In this document: positions 25,832 through 32,128 of the stretch, in pieces
How positions within the stretch are numbered: position 1 is the stretch's first letter
Layout: every line of letters begins with the position of its first letter
Assembly (NCBI GenBank): GCA_964549735.1
Contig: CAZJWO010000034.1
Location: 1 to 32,128 of the forward strand
Origin: Glo-17 sp964549735
Lineage (GTDB): Bacteria > Krumholzibacteriota > Krumholzibacteriia > LZORAL124-64-63
Length of the DNA stretch: 32,128 nt
Direction of reading: 5' to 3'
Notes under the pieces: model-generated
Seen by the model: the letters and a program-made list of their open reading frames with translations, nothing else
What the model was told of the DNA's origin: nothing
Databases searched by the model: none
Made by a program: the position numbers and the translations under genes

Positions 25832-26536
25832 TTACTGGGCCACGATGACGCGGCTGGCACGCAGCACGAGGTCATCGAACGTGTAGCCGGCCTGCAGTTC
25901 GGCCAGGACCGTGCCGGCGGCCGCCTCGCCGCCCGCCGGCGCCTGGCCGACGGCTTCGTGCACCGCGGGATCGAACGGCTGGCCGACCGCCTCGATGCGC
26001 CGGACGCCGCAGTCCTGCAGCACCTGCCAGAAACGCTGGGCGATCAGGACCACGCCCTGCTGGAACGCGTCGCCGCGCGCCGCGGCATCGCGCGGGGGAT
26101 CGCCCGCAGCGTCGCCCGTGGCGACCGGATCGGCGACGCCGGCGTCGGCCGCGGCGTCTTGTCCGGCATGCTGCAAGGCGCGGTCGAAATTGTCGAGCAC
26201 CTCCAGCAGCGGGCGCAGCAGGTCGGCCTGCGCGAAGCGGCGCGCGTCGGCGACCTCGCGGCGGCTGCGTTTGCGCAGATTGTCCAGGTCCGCGGCCAGC
26301 CGCAGGAAGCGGTCCTGCTGCTCGGCGAGCTGGGTCCGCAGCGCGTCGAGCTCGACCTGCCGGGCATCCGGCGTCGCGCCGGCGGGCTCCTCTAGCGCGG
26401 CGGACGGCTCCTCGCCGCGCGCCTCCAGAGCATCGGCGTCGGCGGCCGCGGCGTCGTCCGCGCTCGCGGCGGCCGCCGTCTGCTCGGCGGCGAAGTCTGG
26501 CGACGAGTCGGCGGCCTTCTTCCTCTTCTTGCTCAT
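25832..26536 (-). CDS. grpE: GrpE nucleotide exchange factor
   Basis: Exchanges nucleotide on DnaK. The 234-residue protein starts with a Lys-rich then Ala/Glu/Asp-rich disordered tail (about 1-60), then the dimerising long helix with QDRFLRLAADLDNLRKRSRRE, the DNFDRAL motif, and the C-terminal beta domain with GQPFDPAVHEAVG and a terminal GYTFDDLVLRASRVIVAQ, which are diagnostic. About 33 residues of Ala/Asp-rich low-complexity sequence separate DNFDRALQHAG from GVVLIAQRF, longer than usual. ATG 26536 overlaps the hrcA stop (ATGA) with GGAG ten bases upstream. Confidence 0.95.
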   Translation of the reverse strand: MSKKRKKAADSSPDFAAEQTAAAASADDAAAADADALEARGEEPSAALEEPAGATPDARQVELDALRTQLAEQQDRFLRLAADLDNLRKRSRREVADARRFAQADLLRPLLEVLDNFDRALQHAGQDAAADAGVADPVATGDAAGDPPRDAAARGDAFQQGVVLIAQRFWQVLQDCGVRRIEAVGQPFDPAVHEAVGQAPAGGEAAAGTVLAELQAGYTFDDLVLRASRVIVAQ

Positions 26537-27585
26537 GCGTGGCCCGCTCCGCTGAGTTGGCGCAGTTGTTCGCGCAGGGTGTGGATACCGGTCAGGGCGC
26601 GCTGGTACGGCATGCGCCGCGGACCGAGCACGGCCAGGATGCCCTCGCGCCCGGCCAGCGGGAAGCGATGGGATACGAGCGTGAACTCCCGCAGCTCGCC
26701 CACGGGATTCTCGCGTCCGATCCAGACGCCGAGACGCCCGCCCGCCTCGCGATCGAGCAGCTTGAGCGCCTCGCGGATCGACCGCGGCGACTCCAGGAAT
26801 CGCACCAGATTGCACAGCACGCCCGGCTCGCCGAACTCCGGCTCGCCCAGCACGTTCGTGACGCCCTCGAGCTCCAGTTCGCCGCTCTCGAACTCCAGGA
26901 AGAGGTCGCGGCCCTGGGCGGCGAGACGGCTGGCGCAACGGCTGGCCGCGGTCACGCCGGGCCTGATGCTGTCGATCACGCCGTCGCGGACCTCGGCGAC
27001 GGTCCGCCCGCTGATGCGCTCGCTCAGCAGGCGCCCGGCCTCGGCGATGGTCTGCGGCGCCAGCTCGTCGCCGGAGTCGACCAGCGTCGTGCGCACCATG
27101 GCGTTCTCCAGCACGAGGACCATGAGCAGGCGATGCTGTTCCTTCGGATAGAGTTCGACGCGCAAGCAGCGGACCTGTTCCCAGCTCGGGCCCAGGATGA
27201 TGCTGATGTTGGCGGTCAAGCGGCTCAGCAGGCCCGCCAGCACCTTGACCATCGCATGGCTGCCCGCATGCCGGGTCAGATCGGCCTCGATCTGGCGGGC
27301 CAGCGGCCGCGGCAGCTCCCAGCGGGCCAGCGGCCAGCCCTCGACGAGGCGGTCGACGTAGCGCCGGAAGCCGCGGTCGGTCGGCGAACGGCCGGCCGAG
27401 GTGTGCGGCTGCTCCAGATAGCCGTCGCGCTCCAGCGCCGCCATGACGTTGCGGATGGTCGCCGCGCTGTAGCTGCGCTGCACGAACCGGGCGACCAGTC
27501 CGGAACTCACCGGACGGCCGGTCTCGATGTGGAGCCGGACCACGGCCTCGAGGATCTCGTCGGCACGGTTCTGGTTCACGGTCAT
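26533..27585 (-). CDS. hrcA: Heat-inducible transcription repressor HrcA
   Basis: Represses class I heat-shock genes by binding CIRCE operators, with GroEL aiding its folding. The 350-residue protein has an N-terminal winged-helix domain (about 5-75) with the recognition part SAATIRNVMAALERDGYLEQPHTSAGR in order, and the signature HTSAGRSPTDRGFRRYVD at 61-78. A GAF-like middle domain and C-terminal helices complete it. The ATG at 27585 fits the family; an upstream extension would run into the leader. A promoter and CIRCE-like repeat lie about 85-110 bases upstream, suggesting autoregulation of hrcA-grpE-dnaJ. Confidence 0.95.
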   Translation of the reverse strand: MTVNQNRADEILEAVVRLHIETGRPVSSGLVARFVQRSYSAATIRNVMAALERDGYLEQPHTSAGRSPTDRGFRRYVDRLVEGWPLARWELPRPLARQIEADLTRHAGSHAMVKVLAGLLSRLTANISIILGPSWEQVRCLRVELYPKEQHRLLMVLVLENAMVRTTLVDSGDELAPQTIAEAGRLLSERISGRTVAEVRDGVIDSIRPGVTAASRCASRLAAQGRDLFLEFESGELELEGVTNVLGEPEFGEPGVLCNLVRFLESPRSIREALKLLDREAGGRLGVWIGRENPVGELREFTLVSHRFPLAGREGILAVLGPRRMPYQRALTGIHTLREQLRQLSGAGHA

Positions 27586-27667
27586 GGCAACCTGACGGAT
27601 GCTGGCTGGCAGCGAGCGCGGAAGCACCGCCCCGGCTCGGGTTCGGCCGACCCCAGCGGGCGCGACA

Positions 27668-27696
27668 AGTTAACAACGCGGTTTCGGGAGTGTCAA
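27668..27696 (-). promoter_or_regulatory. Promoter of the hrcA-grpE-dnaJ operon
   Basis: TTGACA at 27691-27696 (perfect -35), a 17-base spacer, and TTAACT at 27668-27673 (three of six). The -35 contains the hemW TGA stop. The predicted start is near 27661, leaving a leader of about 75 bases before hrcA. It coincides almost exactly with a CIRCE-like repeat. Confidence 0.6.
27670..27696. promoter_or_regulatory. Degenerate CIRCE-like operator
   Basis: Read on the plus strand: TTAACAACG, nine bases, then GAGTGTCAA. The consensus is TTAGCACTC-N9-GAGTGCTAA. The halves match five of nine and seven of nine, with the exact 9-9-9 geometry and conserved outer TTA and AA ends. Its overlap with the hrcA promoter is where an HrcA operator should be. 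A chance match is possible because matches are incomplete. Confidence 0.5.
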
Positions 27697-28844
27697 CCGA
27701 GCGCGGCCGCCAACCGCGCTTCGATCGTATCGATGATCAGCCAGCCGCGGCTCGTCAGCCGCAAACGTCCCGCCGCCGCCGTCCACAGCCCCGCGCGCGC
27801 GCCGGCGACGAGGTCCAGCGCGCCGGCCGGCAGGTCGGCCAGCGGGACGCCCGCCGCCGTGCGCAGCGACAGCACGAGACGCTCCAGACGCCGCGCGCGC
27901 GCATCGAGAGGGTCGACCTCGGCCTCGGGCAGCTCGTCCCGCTCGACGCGGGCGAGGTAGTCGGCGAGCGCCCGCGCGTTGGCGTAGCGGCGCCGGCCCC
28001 AGTAGCCGCTCGCCGCCGGGCCGAGCGCGAGGTACGGCGCGCCGCGCCAGTACGCCTGGTTGTGCCGCGACTCGGCGCCCGGCCGCGCGAAGTTGCTGAC
28101 CTCGTAGTGATGCAGGCCGCGGCTGGCCAGATGCTCGCAGCACTCCAGGTACTGGCGTTCGATGTGGCGGTCCGCCGGCAGGCGCAGCCGCCCCGCCGCG
28201 ACCGCACGGGTCAGCGGCGTTTCCGGATGCAGCTCGAGGATGTAGAGCGAGAGGTGCTCGACGCCGAGGTCGATGGCCTCGTCCAGCTCCGCCAGCAGAC
28301 GGCGCGTGTCGCGTTGCAGGCCGAGGATCCAGTCGGCGGCCACGCGCGGCAGGACGCGGCAAGCGGTCGCCAGCGCGCGGCGCGCCGCGCGCGGCCCGCC
28401 GCGGCGGTCCAGCCGGCGCAGCACCTCGTCGTCGAGGCTCTGCACCCCGACGCTCACGCGGTTGACGCCGGCGGCGAGCCATTGCTGCGCCGCGGCGGCC
28501 GTCAGATGCTCCGGATTGGCCTCGACGGTCAGCTCGAGGTCGGCCGCCCGCGGCAGGCGGCCGACCGTCCCCTGCAGCAGCTCGGCCAGGAGCTCGGGCT
28601 CGAGCGCCGACGGCGTGCCGCCGCCGACGTACGCCGTCGCCAGGGGCCGGCGGCCGTCGCGCAGCTCGGCGCAGCGCCCGCAGCGCAGCTCCAGCTCGCG
28701 CACCATCGCCGCGACGGTGCGGCGCCGCAGCGCCTGGTCGTGGTCGGCCGTGCGCGCGAAATGGCAGTAGCCGCAGGTCGCGGCGCAGAACGGCACGTGC
28801 AGGTAGAGTCCGCCGCCGGGACGGTCGCCGCCGGCGGCGGTCAT
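27693..28844 (-). CDS. hemW: HemW-like radical SAM heme chaperone
   Basis: Coproporphyrinogen-oxidase-like radical SAM protein. The iron-sulfur motif is C-x3-C-x2-C at Cys20, Cys24 and Cys27, followed by HF; the Phe after the next residue, instead of the fourth Cys of HemN, marks the HemW branch. Further family blocks are YVGGGTPSAL, TVEANPEHL, GVNRVSVGVQSLDD, and HYEVSNFARPGAESRHNQAYW in pieces. Its 383 residues are the usual length. ATG 28844 overlaps the lepB stop (ATGA). It is commonly found beside lepA and hrcA, as here. The function in heme transfer is known for relatives; for this protein it is inferred. Confidence 0.94.
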   Translation of the reverse strand: MTAAGGDRPGGGLYLHVPFCAATCGYCHFARTADHDQALRRRTVAAMVRELELRCGRCAELRDGRRPLATAYVGGGTPSALEPELLAELLQGTVGRLPRAADLELTVEANPEHLTAAAAQQWLAAGVNRVSVGVQSLDDEVLRRLDRRGGPRAARRALATACRVLPRVAADWILGLQRDTRRLLAELDEAIDLGVEHLSLYILELHPETPLTRAVAAGRLRLPADRHIERQYLECCEHLASRGLHHYEVSNFARPGAESRHNQAYWRGAPYLALGPAASGYWGRRRYANARALADYLARVERDELPEAEVDPLDARARRLERLVLSLRTAAGVPLADLPAGALDLVAGARAGLWTAAAGRLRLTSRGWLIIDTIEARLAAALG

Positions 28845-29752
28845 TCGGCGCGCCGGCGCCGCCGGTACAGGACGATGCTGGCGGCCAGCGCCAAGATCAC
28901 CCCGATGCGCACCACGGGCTGGATCCAGGCGCGGTCCGGCGGCAGATCGATCAAGAGCAGCAGGCGATCCCAGCGCGGCAGGAAGAACGTGTTCTCGTAG
29001 GACCAGTAGATGATCTCGGCCTTGCCCTTGACCAGTTCCAGCGGCAGCGGCCCCCAGTAGCGGCTGTCCATGGAGTTGTAGCGGTTGTCGCCCATCATGA
29101 AGATGTGGCCGGCGGGTACCACGTAAGGACCGAACTGCCGGTTGTAGGTCCCCTTGTGGAAGCTGATCGGATCGAGCAGCGAGCGCGGCTCGCGGCAGCG
29201 GTCGCGCTCCCGCCAGTGGGGGATGCAGGAGTGGTCGCCATCGCGCTCGGCGAAGTTCGACTCGTAGACGCGGCTGTTGACGCGCAGAACGCCGTCGCGC
29301 ACGAGCACCGTGTCGCCGGCCACCGCGACGCAACGCTTGATGTAGTCCTGCCGACGGTCTTCGGGGTACTCGAAGACGATGATGTCGCCCTGCCGCGGCT
29401 GGCGGATGGCCGGCAGGCGCAGGTGCGGCAGGTTCTCGATCAGAGTCAGGTTCAGGAACGGGATGGCGAGCCGGTCGGGCGTCTTGGCGCCGTACAGGAA
29501 CTTGCTCGCGAAGAGGTAGTCGTGGATCTGCAGCGTCTCCTTCATGCTCCCGGTGGGGATGCGGAAGGCCTGGAAGAAGAACTGGCGGATCAGCAAGGCC
29601 ACGGCCAGAGCCCAGGCGATCGCCTTCAGCCACTCCCAGACGGTCTGGCGCCAGTGGCGCTCGGTCTTGACGCGCGCGGCAGGCGCGGCGTCGGCGGCGG
29701 ACTGTTCGCCGGCGGCGGCGCGGTGGCGGCGTGAGGCCCCGGTCTCTTTCAT
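28841..29752 (-). CDS. lepB: Signal peptidase I with an extra C-terminal membrane segment
   Basis: Removes signal peptides from secreted proteins at the outer face of the inner membrane. The 303-residue protein has a basic N-terminal tail, a membrane segment (about 42-62), the catalytic Ser69 in IPTGSMKETL, Lys139 in DYIKRCVAVAGD, and the final box GDNRYNSMDSRYWG (about 221-234). Unlike many family members it ends with a second hydrophobic segment (about 281-296) followed by a short Arg-rich tail. A Cys pair (Cys176, Cys186) sits in the extra-cytoplasmic loop and could form a disulfide. It starts 32 bases after lepA, with AAGGG about ten bases before ATG 29752. Confidence 0.96.
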   Translation of the reverse strand: MKETGASRRHRAAAGEQSAADAAPAARVKTERHWRQTVWEWLKAIAWALAVALLIRQFFFQAFRIPTGSMKETLQIHDYLFASKFLYGAKTPDRLAIPFLNLTLIENLPHLRLPAIRQPRQGDIIVFEYPEDRRQDYIKRCVAVAGDTVLVRDGVLRVNSRVYESNFAERDGDHSCIPHWRERDRCREPRSLLDPISFHKGTYNRQFGPYVVPAGHIFMMGDNRYNSMDSRYWGPLPLELVKGKAEIIYWSYENTFFLPRWDRLLLLIDLPPDRAWIQPVVRIGVILALAASIVLYRRRRRAE

Positions 29753-29783
29753 GCGCGAAGCACCCTTTCCGGCATGCCGCCGC

Positions 29784-31577
29784 TCAGCGCTCGACCCGCA
29801 GCACGGCGAGGAACGCCTCCTGCGGGATCTCGACCGCGCCGACCTGCTTCATGCGCTTCTTGCCTTCCTTCTGCTTCTCCAGCAGCTTGCGCTTGCGGGT
29901 GATGTCGCCGCCGTAGCACTTGGCCGTCACGTTCTTGCGGAACGGCTTGACCGTCGTGCGCGCCAGCACGCGCGTGCCGATCGCCGCCTGGATCGCGACC
30001 TGGAACATCTGCCGCGGAATGAGCTCCTTGAGCTTCTGGCAGAGCTTCAGGCCCCAGCTGTAGGCGTTGTCCCGGTGCACGATGCAGGTCAACGCATCGA
30101 CGGGATCGCCGTTGATCAGGAGATCCAGGCGCACCAGGTTCTCCGCCTGCCGGCGGCGGTACTCGTAGTCGAGCGAGGCGTAGCCCCGGCTGACCGACTT
30201 CAGCTTGTCGTAGTAGTCGACGACCAGCTCGCTGAGCGGCAGGTCGAACTCCAGGTTCACGCGCTCGGGGTCGAGGTACTCCATCTTCGTCTGCACGCCG
30301 CGCCGTTCGAGCGAGATCTGGATGATCGCGCCCACGTATTCGCGCGGCGTGATGACCGACGCGTGCACGATCGGCTCGCGGATCTCCTTGATCTCGCGCT
30401 CGACCGGCAGCGCGGCCGGGTTCTCGACCAGGAACGTCCGGCCGCTCTTGTCGACGACCTCGTACTCCACGTTGGGCAAGGTGCAGATCAGGTCGAGGTC
30501 GTACTCGCGCTCGAGCCTCTCCTGCACGATCTCCATGTGCAGCAGACCCAGGAAGCCGCAGCGGAAACCGAAGCCGAGCGCCGCCGAGGTCTCCTTCTCC
30601 CAGGTCAGCGACGCGTCGTTGAGCTGCAGCTTCTGCAGAGCGTCGAGCAGATCGTCGTAGTCGTCGTTGTTGGTCGGATAGAGGCCCGAGAAGACCATCG
30701 GCTTGGCGACCGCGTAGCCCGGCAGGGCCTCGGCGCACGGCCGGTCGCGCAGCGTGATCGTGTCGCCGACCCGCACATGGCGCACATCCTTGGCGCCGGT
30801 GGCGACGTAGCCGACCTCGCCGGCCGCCAGCGTCCGCTGCGCCAGCCGCGCGAGGCGGAACCAGCCCAGCTCCTGGACCTCGAACGCCTCGCCCCCGCGG
30901 CAGAGCCTGATCCAGTCGCGATGCTTGAGCGTGCCCGCGAACAGGCGGACGTAGGCGACCGCGCCCACGTAGGGGTCGAAGACGGAATCGAAGATGAGCG
31001 CCTTGGCCGGCGCCGCGGGATCGCCTTGCGGCGGCGGCACGCGCTCGCAGATGGCCTCGAGCAGCTCGTGCACGCCCGCGCCGGTCTTGGCCGACACGAG
31101 CAGGATGTCGTCGGGGTCGCAGCCGACCAGTTCGATGAACTGCTCCATGACGTATTCGGTGCGCGCGGCCGCCAGGTCGATCTTGTTGATGACCGGGATG
31201 ATCTCCAGGTCGTGTTCCAGCGCGAGGTAGAGGTTGTTGATCGTCTGCGCCTGCACGCCCTGCACCGCGTCGACGACCAGCAGCGCTCCCTCGCAGGCCG
31301 CGAGGCTGCGCGAGACCTCGTAATGGAAATCGACGTGCCCCGGGGTGTCGATGAGGTTCAGCACGCACGTCGCGCCGCCGGGCCGCCGGTAGCTCATGCG
31401 GATCGGATGGCTCTTGATCGTGATGCCGCGTTCCTTCTCGAGGTCCATCGAATCCAGGACCTGCTCCTTGAGGTCCTTGCCCGTGAGCGTGCCGGTGTAC
31501 TCGAGCAGGCGGTCGGCCAGCGTGCTCTTGCCGTGGTCGATATGCGCGATGATGCAGAAGTTGCGGATGTCTCGCAT
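29784..31577 (-). CDS. lepA: Elongation factor 4 (LepA) GTPase
   Basis: Translational GTPase that acts on stalled or initiating ribosomes. The 597-residue, full-length protein has the GTPase motifs AHIDHGKS (11-18), RGITIKS, DTPGHVDF, NKID, and SAKTG, domain II, and the LepA-specific C-terminal domain with SVSRGYASLDYE and the end region RKNVTAKCYGGDITRKRKLLEKQKEGKKRMK in pieces. ATG 31577 lies one base after the stop of the preceding membrane-protein gene, so the two are probably cotranscribed. The order lepA-lepB-hemW-hrcA is common. A clear ribosome binding site is not visible because the upstream gene ends immediately before the start. Confidence 0.98.
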   Translation of the reverse strand: MRDIRNFCIIAHIDHGKSTLADRLLEYTGTLTGKDLKEQVLDSMDLEKERGITIKSHPIRMSYRRPGGATCVLNLIDTPGHVDFHYEVSRSLAACEGALLVVDAVQGVQAQTINNLYLALEHDLEIIPVINKIDLAAARTEYVMEQFIELVGCDPDDILLVSAKTGAGVHELLEAICERVPPPQGDPAAPAKALIFDSVFDPYVGAVAYVRLFAGTLKHRDWIRLCRGGEAFEVQELGWFRLARLAQRTLAAGEVGYVATGAKDVRHVRVGDTITLRDRPCAEALPGYAVAKPMVFSGLYPTNNDDYDDLLDALQKLQLNDASLTWEKETSAALGFGFRCGFLGLLHMEIVQERLEREYDLDLICTLPNVEYEVVDKSGRTFLVENPAALPVEREIKEIREPIVHASVITPREYVGAIIQISLERRGVQTKMEYLDPERVNLEFDLPLSELVVDYYDKLKSVSRGYASLDYEYRRRQAENLVRLDLLINGDPVDALTCIVHRDNAYSWGLKLCQKLKELIPRQMFQVAIQAAIGTRVLARTTVKPFRKNVTAKCYGGDITRKRKLLEKQKEGKKRMKQVGAVEIPQEAFLAVLRVER

Positions 31578-31578
31578 G

Positions 31579-32083
31579 CTAGAACCGTCTACTCCAGCGC
31601 CAGATCAAGAGCTGCGGCGAACCGCGTGATCCGACCGGCTCGGGATTGCCCCGGTCGAAGAACTCCTCGAACCTGCTCGGCACCGGCAGCGGCTCCTGGT
31701 CGAAGCCGTAGAGCCCCGCGCCGACGTAGGCGTCCACGGCGACGATGAGCAGGATGGCGCCCGACCACCAGGCGTAATCACGCATCTGCTCCCAGTATTC
31801 CACCGCGACGTCGTCGACGAAATCGCGCGCGCCCCCTTCGGGAAGGGTCCGCGCATACTCCCGATACCGCACCGCCTGCCGGTCGCGCGACAGCATGTTC
31901 GCCCAGAAGTACCACTGCGTCCCGAAGGCGAGCATGGCCCGCCAGCTGTTCTCGGCGTAGAGCTGGCCCCAGCCGGGAAAGAGCGGCGTCAGGAGCACGG
32001 CCGCGGTGCCGTCGACGCCCGTGTCGAAGAAGTCCGGGATCGCCGCCTGGGCGATCTGCGGCGCCAGGGTGTCGGTCGGCGCG
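31579..32083 (-). CDS. DUF5683-like membrane protein, 5' end missing
   Basis: Partial protein of about 167 native residues; the N-terminus is lost at the contig end. It has a hydrophobic segment with LLTPLFPGWGQLYAENSWRA, the pattern (PG-x-GQ-x-Y, then W-x-A) of DUF5683-type membrane proteins, followed by a loop with YREYARTLPE, then a second membrane segment (about WSGAILLIVAVDAYVGAGLYG in pieces). Such proteins are common in FCB-group bacteria; the function is unknown. It ends one base before lepA and is probably in the same operon. The start codon and first residues (MSGDWSSDVCSSDL) in a naive reading come from adapter sequence and are not part of the gene. The family call is from pattern only. 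Confidence 0.7.
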
Positions 32084-32128
32084 AGATCGGAAGAGCACAC
32101 GTCTGAACTCCAGTCACCGCTCATTATC
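32084..32128. other. Illumina TruSeq adapter plus i7 index (sequencing artefact)
   Basis: The plus strand reads AGATCGGAAGAGC and continues as the standard TruSeq read-1 adapter through CAGTCAC (32084-32117). Then comes the eight-base index CGCTCATT (32118-32125), which matches TruSeq HT index D703, then ATC, the start of the following constant part. This is library adapter left in the assembly, not genomic DNA. Confidence 0.98.

Overview
The window is a GC-rich, gene-dense stretch of bacterial chromosome. Every gene I can support, protein or RNA, lies on the minus strand, so transcription runs from the right end to the left end. Neighbours commonly overlap by four bases (ATGA or GTGA) or are separated by a few bases. 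The content is almost entirely core housekeeping: translation, lipid and isoprenoid synthesis, replication and sigma factor, stringent response, RNA processing and chaperones. There is no plasmid, phage, insertion-sequence, CRISPR or rRNA content. The organism cannot be named. The GC content, gene order, outer-membrane-style rseP, type A RNase P RNA and a DUF5683-like membrane protein fit an uncultured diderm, possibly of the FCB or Gemmatimonadota-like lineages; that placement is inference.

Layout in the direction of transcription (right to left): a 5'-truncated DUF5683-like gene, then lepA, lepB and hemW. Next comes a heat-shock block hrcA-grpE-dnaJ (no dnaK) followed by rsmE, with a promoter and degenerate CIRCE-like element ahead of hrcA. 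Then yqeY-cvpA-mutS2 with its own promoter, and dnaG-rpoD with a promoter. Two tRNAs (CAT, CAC) follow with a dedicated promoter and terminator, then a C4 zinc-ribbon coiled-coil gene and an RNase HI-like gene. The RNase P RNA gene rnpB has a clear promoter and is followed by recJ, rel, dtd, maf and mtnA in one overlapping chain. Next are rplM-rpsI with a promoter inside the end of mtnA and a leader containing a terminator-like hairpin. The block ends with rpsB-tsf-pyrH-frr-uppS-cdsA-dxr-rseP; rseP is cut by the left edge.

The last 45 bases (32084-32128) are not genomic. They are an Illumina TruSeq adapter with an i7 index, so the apparent N-terminus of the last protein is an artefact and the contig really ends at 32083.

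I did not find an undescribed multi-gene system. The observations most worth checking are the paired base changes in the P4 helix of RNase P RNA, the possible attenuator in the rplM leader, the diverged CIRCE overlapping the hrcA promoter, the shared 17-base-spacer promoter pattern, and TTG starts on several core genes.
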